Of a stretch of 25,578 bases of DNA, positions 16,316 to 24,066 are shown piece by piece; the stretch's first letter is position 1; each line of letters begins with the position of its first letter. The stretch is from assembly GCA_964482955.1 (NCBI GenBank), contig CAYZZW010000050.1, positions 1 through 25,578 on the forward strand. Reading direction: 5' to 3'. The translations under genes and the position numbers were made by a program. Source of the stretch: JAPLSN01 sp964482955. GTDB taxonomy: Bacteria > Spirochaetota > Spirochaetia > Treponematales > UBA12059. The notes under the pieces are model-generated. The model was not told where the DNA came from. It saw nothing but the letters and a program-made list of their open reading frames with translations, and did not search any database.

Positions 16316-16871
16316 CGACGTTCCCAACCTGGGAGAGATCGGAGACGTGAAGGACGTGGCCAAGGGCTACGCGCGCAACTTCCTCCTTCCGCGCCTCCTC
16401 GCGTTCGTCTACGACGAGCGCACCGCCGCCGCGTTCAAGAAGCGCCAGGCCGAGATCGAGGAGCGCAAGGCGGCCAAGCGCCAGGCCAGCGCGTCGCTCA
16501 AGGAAAAGCTCGAAGCCGAAGAGCTCGTGTTCGACATGCCGGCGGGCCAGAACGGCAAGCTGTTCGGCGCCGTCACGAACGCCTCGGTGGCCGACGAGCT
16601 CCTGAAGCGCGGCATCGAACTGGACCGCAAGAAGATCGAAGTGCCCGGCAAGTCGATCAAGAGCGTCGGCAACTACAAGCTCACCGCCCGACTCTACGAA
16701 AAGGAAGAGGCGACGATCCGCGTGTCCGTGAAGGGTCACTTGGACAAGAAGTCCGAACCCGCCGCGGAGCCGAAGCACCACCGGCACCACGAGCACCACG
16801 AAGCGGCTCCGGCCGCCGAAGCCCGGGCTGAAGCCCAGGCCGAAGCTCCGGCCGCCGGCGACGCGCAGTAA
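16296..16871 (+). CDS. rplI: 50S ribosomal protein L9, with a His-rich C-terminal tail
   Basis: 191 aa, some 40 longer than the usual ~150. The N-terminal rRNA-binding domain (MKVILNNDVPNLGEIGDVKD, VAKGYARNFLLPRLLA) and the long connecting helix (46-75) are intact; the C-terminal domain ends near 148. A disordered tail follows, with six histidines in HHRHHEHHE (161-169) and an Ala/Glu/Pro-rich end. L9 binds domain V of 23S rRNA near L1 and supports reading-frame fidelity. AAAGGAGA precedes the ATG. Ends 20 nt before dnaB. Confidence 0.96.
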   Translation: MKVILNNDVPNLGEIGDVKDVAKGYARNFLLPRLLAFVYDERTAAAFKKRQAEIEERKAAKRQASASLKEKLEAEELVFDMPAGQNGKLFGAVTNASVADELLKRGIELDRKKIEVPGKSIKSVGNYKLTARLYEKEEATIRVSVKGHLDKKSEPAAEPKHHRHHEHHEAAPAAEARAEAQAEAPAAGDAQ

Positions 16872-16891
16872 GACCACCGGTTTTTCCGAAC

Positions 16892-18232
16892 ATGGCCGCC
16901 CCGGGCTTGCGCGACAAGGTCCCTCCGCACAACGCGGAGGCCGAACGCGCGACGCTCGGGGCGGTGCTTCTCGACCCCGACGCCGTCCAGACCGTACTCC
17001 GCTTCCTCCGCCCCGACGATTTCTACTCCAACGCCAACAAGGGCATCTTCGCCGCGATCATCTCGCTGTTCGAAAAGGGGCAGAAGGCCGATCTCATCAC
17101 CCTGATCGACGAGCTCAAGCTCCTCGGGAAGGTGGACGAGGCGGGCGGACCCGGTTACGTGGCCGGCCTCACTGACGCGGTGCCGTCGAGCGCGAACGTC
17201 GAGTACTACGCGAAGATCGTCCGTGAAACCTCGGTCCGGCGTTCGCTCATCAGGCTGTCCCAGCAGGTGTCCGCGAAGGCGAGCGACGAGACGGTCGATT
17301 CGGGCCTCGTCCTCGACGACGCCCAGGCGAAGATCTTCGAGATCAGCCAAAACCGGCAGACGCTCACCTACAAGTCGATCCGGGAGCTCCTGCCGGACAC
17401 GATGAAGACGATCGAGACTCTGTACCGTACCAAGAACCAGTACTCGGGCATCGCGAGCGGCTTCGACCAGCTCGACGCCATGACGAGCGGCTTCCAGAAT
17501 TCCGAATTCATCATCATCGGAGCGCGTCCCTCGGTCGGAAAAACGGCCTTCGCGCTCAACATCGCCTCGAACGTCGCCATCCGCGGCGGGCACCCGGCCG
17601 CGTTCTTCACGCTGGAAATGACCGACATGGCCATCACCCAGCGCATCCTCGCGAGCGAGGCCCGCATCAACTCGAAGCGCATCCAGTCCGGACTCATCAA
17701 GCAGAGCGAGCTCCACGACCTCATGGAGGCCGCGGGACGCATCTACGAAGCGCCGTTCTACATTATCGACATGCCCAACATGCCGCTCCTGGACCTCCGG
17801 ACGATGGCCCGGCGGCTCAAGTCGGAAAAGAAGATCGAGATCATCTTCATCGACTATTTGACCCTCGTCACGCACGAAAACCAGGACCTGCCGCGCTGGG
17901 AACAGATTTCCAGCATCAGCCGCTCGCTCAAGGCGCTCGCGCGCGAACTCAGGATTCCCGTCGTCGCGCTGTCGCAGCTCACGCGCACCGCGGAGGGCAA
18001 GGAGCCGACCCTGGCCGATATCCGCGAATCGGGCTCGATCGAGCAGGACGCCGACCTCATCATGTTCATCCACCGGAGCCGCGAGATCGACAAGTCCGAG
18101 GACGAGCGGCCGAAGAACATCCCCACGAAACTCCTCGTCTCCAAGCAGCGCAACGGTCCGGTGGGAACCGTGGAAATCACCTTCATCCCGCAGTACACCC
18201 GCTTCGAATCGGTTGAAAACCACCGGGGCTGA
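16892..18232 (+). CDS. dnaB: Replicative DNA helicase DnaB
   Basis: 446 aa, normal size. The N-terminal collar domain (PPHNAEAERATLGAVLLD; DDFYSNANKGIFAAI) is followed by a linker and a RecA-type ATPase: Walker A GARPSVGKTAF (from 210), the FFTLEMTDMAITQRILA segment, Walker B IIFIDYLTLV (~317-326), LSQLTRTAEGKEPTLADIRE and an arginine-finger region. It unwinds DNA at the fork as a hexamer. No clear Shine-Dalgarno sequence precedes the ATG; translation may be coupled to rplI, 20 nt upstream. No intein. Confidence 0.97.
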   Translation: MAAPGLRDKVPPHNAEAERATLGAVLLDPDAVQTVLRFLRPDDFYSNANKGIFAAIISLFEKGQKADLITLIDELKLLGKVDEAGGPGYVAGLTDAVPSSANVEYYAKIVRETSVRRSLIRLSQQVSAKASDETVDSGLVLDDAQAKIFEISQNRQTLTYKSIRELLPDTMKTIETLYRTKNQYSGIASGFDQLDAMTSGFQNSEFIIIGARPSVGKTAFALNIASNVAIRGGHPAAFFTLEMTDMAITQRILASEARINSKRIQSGLIKQSELHDLMEAAGRIYEAPFYIIDMPNMPLLDLRTMARRLKSEKKIEIIFIDYLTLVTHENQDLPRWEQISSISRSLKALARELRIPVVALSQLTRTAEGKEPTLADIRESGSIEQDADLIMFIHRSREIDKSEDERPKNIPTKLLVSKQRNGPVGTVEITFIPQYTRFESVENHRG

Positions 18233-18241
18233 GATTAGACT
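18213..18241 (+). promoter_or_regulatory. Candidate promoter of the ComFB-family gene, overlapping the end of dnaB
   Basis: TTGAAA (18213-18218), a 17-bp spacer and TAGACT (18236-18241, four of six). It would start transcription at about 18248, 38 nt before the ATG, independently of the ribosomal operon. Confidence 0.4.
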
Positions 18242-18285
18242 GTGTGGGGTGATCGGAACGCGAGCCCGGTCGGAGGGAGCCCCTG

Positions 18286-18579
18286 ATGCGCTTCAAGGAC
18301 AAGTACGACTTCAGCATCATCAAGAACGAATCCGAGCACCTGGTGCTCGCGGAACTCGAGCGCGAACTCGAGGACGCCGAGGAAAAGGGCGTGTGCACGT
18401 GCAACGAGTGCGTGCTCGACATGGCGACGCTGGCCTTCAACATGCTGAAGCCGCACTACCGCGTGTCGCTGCTCGGCACGCTTTACGCGCAAGCCGTGGA
18501 TCCGGCCTATCTCGAGGAAATCAAGCGCGCCGTGGCGATGGCTGTGGAGAAGGTACACCGCAATCCTTCGCACGACTAG
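18286..18579 (+). CDS. ComFB-family protein
   Basis: 97 aa. It carries the ComFB hallmark C37xC39xxC42 followed by the conserved Asp-containing helix VLDMATLAFNMLKPHYRVS. Late-competence protein ComFB gave the family its name; members have been reported to bind zinc, and some (for example cyanobacterial CdgR-type proteins) bind cyclic dinucleotides, so a signalling role is plausible but not shown here. GGAGGGAG sits 6 nt before the ATG. It lies 53 nt after dnaB and may be read through from that operon or from its own promoter. No intrinsic terminator was seen between it and the convergent CpXC gene. Confidence 0.8.
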   Translation: MRFKDKYDFSIIKNESEHLVLAELERELEDAEEKGVCTCNECVLDMATLAFNMLKPHYRVSLLGTLYAQAVDPAYLEEIKRAVAMAVEKVHRNPSHD

Positions 18580-18642
18580 CCCGGATTTCCCGCACTCCTC
18601 CGGCTCTTCAACTTCTTTTGCTGATGTGAAAAGCGGCGGCGC

Positions 18643-19248
18643 TCACTCCAGCGTTTCGAGGACGTTGACCGACCTGTACGGGCCTTTGGCGATCGCGTCG
18701 AAGGGAGCCTTGGCGCGGTAGCCGGCGGCGTCCTTGGCGATGTCGTCGTAAGTGGCGAGGGGCACGCGCACGACGCCGGTCTCGTCGGACTTCATTCCCA
18801 CGATATAGAACACGAGCTTTCCTTCCTCGGTCCCGTGGTACGTGACGACGATGTCCGCGTCCGGGGCCGCTTCCACCGCCTTCCCGAGCAGGAAGTATTT
18901 CACCACCTCGACCGCGAAGGGCTCGTAGCCGTCGCGCAGGATCGCGACGCGTTCGACGAGTTCGGCGTAGCCCACGAGGACTTCGCAGCCCGCGGGCACG
19001 TCGACCGCCCCGTCGTAGAACGACACGCGGTCGCCTTCCGGCAATACGAGCGCGTCGAGCTTCGACGACGCGGAGCGCACGCGCACCGACAGCTCCGGCT
19101 TGAGGAGCGTGCCGCAGTGCGGGCAGGTCAGCGAGAAGAACGAGCCGTCGAGGATGCGATCGCGCTCGTCGGGAGCGGCGTCCAAATCGACGACGTCGGG
19201 AAGATCGGCGTCGATCGTCTTGTCGCACATGCACGTTACCGTTCTCAT
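18643..19248 (-). CDS. CpXC-domain protein
   Basis: 201 aa. The N-terminus holds C6xC8 (TCMCDKTI) and C42xxC45 (CPHCG) around the segment VDLDAAPDERDRILDGSFF, the typical arrangement of the CpXC family, a predicted metal-binding domain of unknown function. The rest (LVGYAELVERVAILRDG, VVKYFLLGKAVE, KLVFYIVG) lacks a recognised fold. No signal peptide. GGAGGT precedes the ATG. The gene begins 20 nt after rseP and is the last in the rpsB-to-rseP series, so it is probably co-transcribed. Function unknown. Confidence 0.85.
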   Translation of the reverse strand: MRTVTCMCDKTIDADLPDVVDLDAAPDERDRILDGSFFSLTCPHCGTLLKPELSVRVRSASSKLDALVLPEGDRVSFYDGAVDVPAGCEVLVGYAELVERVAILRDGYEPFAVEVVKYFLLGKAVEAAPDADIVVTYHGTEEGKLVFYIVGMKSDETGVVRVPLATYDDIAKDAAGYRAKAPFDAIAKGPYRSVNVLETLE

Positions 19249-19268
19249 GGTGTACCTCCGCTTCGTGG

Positions 19269-20627
19269 TTACCGTTTCGTGAAAAAGAGGACGTCCGCCA
19301 GGGTGGACATGACGAAGATGGCGAGGATGAGCGTCATGCCGACCGTCTGGTAGCGCAGGACCGTCCTGAGCTTGAGCGGCCGTTTCCGGACGGCTTCGGC
19401 GAGAAAGAGCAGGATCTGCCCGCCGTCGAGCGCGGGGATGGGGAGCAGGTTCATGACGAAGAGCCCGATGGAGAGGAGCGCGAGGAAGTTGAAGGCGGAG
19501 ACAAGGCCGTCGAGGAGCCCCGTCTCGAAACCGCGGGAGGCGACCTCGCCGACGATGTACGTGATGCGCGCGGGGCCCGACACGACGCTCATGAGGTCGG
19601 CGCCCGTGAAGAGCGACCCGAGTCCGCGCAGGGTGAGCGAGAGCGTCTTGGCGGCTTCCGCGACGCCGCGCGCGGCGGCGGGAAGGAAACCGGGCGAACG
19701 GTCGATCCGGCCCGCGACTTCGAAACTCACGCCGAGATCGGGCAGGCCGTCGGTGCGGTCGAGCACCGCGAGGCGGGCGGCGATCGGCACGCCGTTCCTG
19801 ATCAGGGAAAGGTCGACGGTGTCGCCCGCGCCGCGGAGGGCGTCGTACAGCGCCGCGGTGGTGGCCACGGCCGCGCCCTGCGCCCCGACGATCAGGTCTC
19901 CCGGAAGCAGGCCCGCGAATGCCGCGGCGCCGTTTTTCTCGACTTCCAGGACGAGCGGATCGACCCACGCGCGGATGCCGATGACGCCGATGCCGCGCTT
20001 GCGGTCCAGACGGGGCGTGACGCGGAGTTCGAGTCGTTCGCCCGAGCGGTCGACCGTGAACGCGAGGGTCTTTCCGGCGGACACGGAGACGCGTTCCTGG
20101 AGTTTCGAGAAATCGGGGATCGCCGCTCCGTCGATCGCGACGACGACGTCGCCCGTGCGGAGCCCGCCCGCGTCCGCGGGATAGTCCCGCGCGGCGCCGG
20201 CCGAATCGCTCGCGAGCACGATGCGGGCGTCGGGCGCGTCGTAGCGGAGGCCGATGCCGTACACGACGGCGAAAACCAGCGCGGCGAAGACAAGGTTGAA
20301 GACGGGGCCCGCCGCCGAGATGACGATGCGCCGCCACGGGGCCGCTCCGTAGAAGCTCCCGGGTTCCCGGGGCATCTCGTCGTCGTCGCGCTCGATGGCC
20401 TTCTTGAACGCGTCCTCGCCCTTCATCGCGCAAAAGCCGCCGAGGGGGAAGACGGAGATCCGGTAATCGGTTCCCTTGCGCTTGAAGCCGACGAGTCGCG
20501 GCCCCCAGCCGAGCGAGAACGCCTCGACCTGGACGCCGACCGCCTTGGCGGCGACGAAATGGCCGAGTTCGTGGACGAAGACGACGATGCCGAGGCCGGC
20601 GAGTCCGAGCAGGATGTTCACGAGCAT
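19269..20627 (-). CDS. rseP: Site-2 protease RseP, zinc metalloprotease with PDZ domains
   Basis: 452 aa. HELGH at residues 19-23 in the first membrane helix is the zinc-binding site, followed by the FSLGWGPRLVGFKRKGTDYR loop; LLPIPALDGGQ near the C-terminus supplies the third zinc ligand. Two PDZ-like regions lie between (GGLRTGDVVVAIDG and AFAGLLPGDLIVGAQG). In the family it performs intramembrane cleavage of anti-sigma factors and signal-peptide remnants. The start at 20625-20627 has AAAGGATC upstream and overlaps the dxr 3' end by 10 nt; the longer open frame upstream is the dxr shadow. Confidence 0.95.
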   Translation of the reverse strand: MLVNILLGLAGLGIVVFVHELGHFVAAKAVGVQVEAFSLGWGPRLVGFKRKGTDYRISVFPLGGFCAMKGEDAFKKAIERDDDEMPREPGSFYGAAPWRRIVISAAGPVFNLVFAALVFAVVYGIGLRYDAPDARIVLASDSAGAARDYPADAGGLRTGDVVVAIDGAAIPDFSKLQERVSVSAGKTLAFTVDRSGERLELRVTPRLDRKRGIGVIGIRAWVDPLVLEVEKNGAAAFAGLLPGDLIVGAQGAAVATTAALYDALRGAGDTVDLSLIRNGVPIAARLAVLDRTDGLPDLGVSFEVAGRIDRSPGFLPAAARGVAEAAKTLSLTLRGLGSLFTGADLMSVVSGPARITYIVGEVASRGFETGLLDGLVSAFNFLALLSIGLFVMNLLPIPALDGGQILLFLAEAVRKRPLKLRTVLRYQTVGMTLILAIFVMSTLADVLFFTKR

Positions 20628-21766
20628 GATGATCCTTTCGCGAGGGCGGCCGCGCGTTCCCGCGCGCGCGCGTCCAGTTCGAGTACGTGGTCGAGGCTTT
20701 CGACTTCGCGCGGCCATGCGGCCGAGCAGGCGGCGTCGACGACGCGGTGGATGTCGGGATAGCGGATGCGTCCGGACACGAAGGCGGCCACCGCGATCTC
20801 GTCGGCCGCGTTGTAGGCGATGCAGGCGCCTTCGCCGTCCGCGAGTGCGCCGTAGGCCGTGCCGAGGAGCGGATAGCGCGCGGGGGCCGGATCGCGGAAA
20901 TCGAAGGAGGTCCCGGCGAGCTCCAGGCGCCCGTACGGGCAGGGGATGGGCGCCGGCCAGACGAGGGCGCCCCAGATCGGGGCGCGCATGTCGGGCCGCG
21001 ACACTTGCGCGTACAGCGCGCCGTCGACCGAGCGGACGAGCGAATGCACGAGGCTCTGCGGATGGATGGCGACCCGGATGCGGGACGGCTCCATGCCGAA
21101 GAGGCGCGCCGCCTCGATCACCTCGAGCCCCTTGTTCGCCATCGTCGCGGAATCGATCGTGATCTTCCCGCCCATGCGCCAGGTCGGGTGGGCCAACGCC
21201 TCTTCCGGCGTCACCGTGTCGAGCTCGGCGAGCGGCTTGTCGCGGAGCGCGCCGCCGGAGGCGGTCAGCACGATCTCCTCGACCTCGGACGGGCCGAGCC
21301 GGCGGAGGAGTTTCCAGACGGCGGAGTGCTCGGAATCGACGGGCAGGACCGAAAGCCCCGCGTCCCGGGCGACGGCGAGCGCGAGGCGCCCGGCCATCAC
21401 CATGGTTTCCTTGTTGGCCAGGGCGAGGTGCTTGCCGGTTTCGAGGGCGACGAAGGACGAGCGGAGACCGGCCGCGCCGGCGATGCCGTTCACGACGAGG
21501 TCGGCGTCGAGGTCGGCGACGAGGCGATGGAGCCCGTCGTTCCCCGAGAGCGCGACGCCTGAGCCGCGGGGCGCGGCGCCGGACAGGCAGAGGGTAGCCC
21601 GCGGATGTCCCGCGGCGAGGTCGAGGAGTCCCGCCTCGTCCGTATGGGCGGACATGCCGGCGAGTTCGAAGAGGTCGGGACGGGAGGCGACGATGTCGAG
21701 GGTCTGGCGGCCGATGGAGCCGGTCGCGCCGAGCACGACGACGCGTCGCGGTGCGGTCATCGCCAT
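20618..21766 (-). CDS. dxr: 1-deoxy-D-xylulose 5-phosphate reductoisomerase
   Basis: 382 aa, full length. It converts DXP to MEP with NADPH, the committed step of the MEP isoprenoid pathway. Motifs: Rossmann GATGSIGRQT near the N-terminus, ALANKETMVMAG, the catalytic metal/substrate region VDSEHSAVW, ASGGALRDKP, HPTWRMGGKITIDSATMANK and VAIHPQSLVHSLV. The start is at 21764-21766 or two codons later. It lies 13 nt after the cdsA stop and feeds the same pathway as uppS two genes upstream. Confidence 0.96.
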   Translation of the reverse strand: MAMTAPRRVVVLGATGSIGRQTLDIVASRPDLFELAGMSAHTDEAGLLDLAAGHPRATLCLSGAAPRGSGVALSGNDGLHRLVADLDADLVVNGIAGAAGLRSSFVALETGKHLALANKETMVMAGRLALAVARDAGLSVLPVDSEHSAVWKLLRRLGPSEVEEIVLTASGGALRDKPLAELDTVTPEEALAHPTWRMGGKITIDSATMANKGLEVIEAARLFGMEPSRIRVAIHPQSLVHSLVRSVDGALYAQVSRPDMRAPIWGALVWPAPIPCPYGRLELAGTSFDFRDPAPARYPLLGTAYGALADGEGACIAYNAADEIAVAAFVSGRIRYPDIHRVVDAACSAAWPREVESLDHVLELDARARERAAALAKGSSCS

Positions 21767-21779
21767 GGAGCGGCTCCGC

Positions 21780-22634
21780 TCACAGGATGCCGAAGACGCG
21801 GACCAGGATGAAGAAGACCGGCGCCGCGAACAGGATGCTGTCGAAGGAATCGAGGAAGCCTCCGCGTCCCGGCATGCCGACGCCCGAGTCCTTGACGCCG
21901 GCCGAGCGCTTGATGGCCGACTCGAAGAGGTCGCCCGCGATGTCGGCGGCCCCCACGAGGAGGCCGATGAGCGCGAGCTGCCAGGGGACGAAGGGCACGA
22001 CGGGTCCGAACAGCGCCGGGCCGAGCAAGGCGAATCCGACGGATCCGGCCATCCCTCCCGCGAAGCCCGCGAGGCTCTTGTTCGGGGACACGGCGACGAT
22101 GCCGCGCTTTTTCCCGAGCGTCATGCCGAAGAGCCAGGCCAGGCTGTCGTTCGAAAAGGCGATGAGCGCGAACCAGAGGATCGCGGTCGAAGGATGCGTC
22201 GTCGCGACGATGACGAGGAGGAGGAAGGCCGAACCGAGGCCGGGGTAGACGAGCGGAAAGGCGGACGCCATCGCGTCGGGCAGCGCGCGCGAGATGCCCT
22301 CCTCCGTCTTCAGGAACACGAAGCGTCCGAGGGCGACCAAGGTCCAGACGGCGACGGCGAAGAGCCAGACGGAGCTGATCGCCCCGGGGGCGACGACGGA
22401 GGTGACGTAGACGGCCGCGGGCGGGACGAGCCCGGTGACGACGAAAAAGGCGCGTTCGCGCCTTGTCGCGCGCGGGGCGACCATGCGCGACAGCTCCAGG
22501 GCGCAGGCGCCGGAGATGGCGATCGCGGCGAGGGCCAGCGGCGCGTGGTTCCACCACGGCACGAAGAGGACGAGGAGGACGAGCGACGCCGTGCCGACGG
22601 CGAACATGAGGAGCCTGGCGACCGTGTTGTTCAT
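21780..22634 (-). CDS. cdsA: Phosphatidate cytidylyltransferase
   Basis: 284 aa with about eight membrane helices. It makes CDP-diacylglycerol from CTP and phosphatidate for phospholipid synthesis. The C-terminal signature is recognisable (SAIKRSAGVKDSGVGMPGRG, then GFLDSFDS). It differs from the textbook pattern at two places: Arg instead of His before GG, and DS instead of DR; the acidic residues KD and D...D are kept. NDSLAWLFG and SPNKSLAGFAGGMAGS are other family segments. The ATG overlaps the uppS stop as ATGA (22631-22634). Confidence 0.93.
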   Translation of the reverse strand: MNNTVARLLMFAVGTASLVLLVLFVPWWNHAPLALAAIAISGACALELSRMVAPRATRRERAFFVVTGLVPPAAVYVTSVVAPGAISSVWLFAVAVWTLVALGRFVFLKTEEGISRALPDAMASAFPLVYPGLGSAFLLLVIVATTHPSTAILWFALIAFSNDSLAWLFGMTLGKKRGIVAVSPNKSLAGFAGGMAGSVGFALLGPALFGPVVPFVPWQLALIGLLVGAADIAGDLFESAIKRSAGVKDSGVGMPGRGGFLDSFDSILFAAPVFFILVRVFGIL

Positions 22635-23323
22635 TTCGCGTCCCCGAACCTGCGCTCGCGCCGGGACAGTTCCCGCACCGCGTCGCGGAATTCCCCGACC
22701 GTGAAGTCGGGCCAGAGCGTGTCGGTGAAATGGAGTTCCGCGTAGGCGGAACGCCAGAGGAGGAAGTTCGAAAGGCGGCGTTCGCCGCCCGTGCGGATGA
22801 CCGCGTCGAGGTCCGGGAGGGTCGGCGCGTCGAGCGCCCCGGAGATGGCCTCTTCCGTGATTTCGGCGCCGGACGCGGCGAGGGACCGGGCGGCGCGGAC
22901 GATCTCGTCGCGGCCGCCGTGGTTGATCGCCATGTTGAGGACGATGCCCTCGTAGTCGGCCGTGTCGGCCATCACCTGGTCCAGTTCCGCGAGGACGCCG
23001 GCCGGAAGACCGTCACGCGCTCCCGTGTGGACGATGCGGACGCCGTTTTCGCGGTAGAAATCGAGCTCGGCGGAGAGGTGGCGCGTGATGAGACCCATGA
23101 GGAAGCCGACTTCCTCGGCCGAGCGCTTCCAGTTTTCGGTGCTGAAGACGTAGAGCGAGAGGTACTCGACGCCGAGCAGCTCGGCTTCGCGCACGACGGC
23201 CTTCGCGGTTTCGAGACCGCGACGGTGCCCTTCCGTCCTCGGGAGGCCGCGGGCTTTCGCCCAGCGGCCGTTGCCGTCCATGATGACGCCGAGGTGGCGG
23301 GGAACCGTCGGTGTTGCGGGCAT
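22631..23323 (-). CDS. uppS: Isoprenyl (undecaprenyl) diphosphate synthase
   Basis: 230 aa. A cis-prenyltransferase that builds the lipid carrier for peptidoglycan. The catalytic region IMDGNGRWAKARG holds Asp16. Also present are GHRRGLETAK, LSLYVFSTENWKRS, LNMAINHGGRDEIV and the substrate signature RTGGERRLSNFLLWRSAYAE, with WPDFTVGEF near the end. The ATG at 23321-23323 has GAGGGAA upstream and lies 8 nt after frr. Confidence 0.96.
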   Translation of the reverse strand: MPATPTVPRHLGVIMDGNGRWAKARGLPRTEGHRRGLETAKAVVREAELLGVEYLSLYVFSTENWKRSAEEVGFLMGLITRHLSAELDFYRENGVRIVHTGARDGLPAGVLAELDQVMADTADYEGIVLNMAINHGGRDEIVRAARSLAASGAEITEEAISGALDAPTLPDLDAVIRTGGERRLSNFLLWRSAYAELHFTDTLWPDFTVGEFRDAVRELSRRERRFGDAK

Positions 23324-23331
23324 GGGTTCCC

Positions 23332-23883
23332 TCAGACTTCCATGATCTCTTTTTCTTTTTCCTCGAGGACCTTGTTGACCTGCCCCACGTAGGAGTCGGT
23401 GAGCTTCTGCAGGTCGTCCTCGGACTTCTTGGCTTCGTCCTCGGGAGCGCCGCCGTCGCGGAGTTTCTTGATCTCCTCGATGCCGTCGCGTCGGATGTTG
23501 CGGAGGGCGACGCGCGACTGCTCGGCCATGCCCTTGGCGGTCTTCACGAGGTCCTTGCGGCGTTCCTCGGTGAGGGGCGGGATGGAGATGCGCACGACCT
23601 TGCCGTCGTTCGAGGGATTGAGGCCGAGCTCGGATTTCTGGATGGCCTTTTCGATCTCGCCGATGAGGTTGCGGTCCCAGGGCTGGATGACGATGAGGCG
23701 CGCCTCGGGCACCGAAACGGTGGCCACCTGGCTGAGCGGCGACTTCTGGCCGTAGTAATCGACCCGGACGCGGTCGAGGAGGGCGGGGGACGCGCGTCCG
23801 GTGCGGAGTCCGTTGAAATCGTTGCGGAGCGATTCGATCGTCTTTTTCATGCGCTCTTCGCACGCGCCCTTGACCTCGTTCAT
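23332..23883 (-). CDS. frr: Ribosome recycling factor
   Basis: 183 aa, standard length. It splits post-termination ribosomes together with EF-G. Family segments: LRTGRASPALLDRVRVDYYG, LIVIQPWDRNLIGEIEKAI, LNPSNDGKVVRISIPPLTEE and RVALRNIRRDGIEEIKKL; two long helices plus a small beta domain. The start at 23881-23883 has a GGGGGA ribosome binding site. The 183-nt gap to tsf holds the palindromic repeat copy C. Confidence 0.97.
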   Translation of the reverse strand: MNEVKGACEERMKKTIESLRNDFNGLRTGRASPALLDRVRVDYYGQKSPLSQVATVSVPEARLIVIQPWDRNLIGEIEKAIQKSELGLNPSNDGKVVRISIPPLTEERRKDLVKTAKGMAEQSRVALRNIRRDGIEEIKKLRDGGAPEDEAKKSEDDLQKLTDSYVGQVNKVLEEKEKEIMEV

Positions 23884-23908
23884 GTCATCCCCCAATCGAT
23901 CTGTGAAT

Positions 23909-24022
23909 GCTTTGCCACGGAGAGACGGAGGCACGGAGAATCGGAAGGCATGAAACGAAGGATCGGGACAACCTGGATTCTCCCAAACCTTGTTCTTTTC
24001 CTCCGTGTCTCCGTGCCAAAGC
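23909..24022. repeat. ACGGAG-rich intergenic repeat, copy C, palindromic form between tsf and frr
   Basis: The left arm (23909-23931) and the reverse complement of the right arm (24000-24022) agree at 21 of 23 positions, both reading GCTTTG-CACGGAGA-ACGGAGG; the loop is 68 nt. Inside the left half the core continues as CACGGAGAATCGG. Transcribed in the rpsB-tsf-frr message, it could fold into a long stem. Shares the ACGGAG core with copies A and B. Confidence 0.75.
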
Positions 24023-24066
24023 CCGATTACTCGCCAAGCTGCGCTCCGTGGCGAATTTTTCTTCGG

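Noticed and set aside
16892..18232. Intein in DnaB
   Set aside because: DnaB is a common intein host, but this protein has normal length and uninterrupted Walker motifs.
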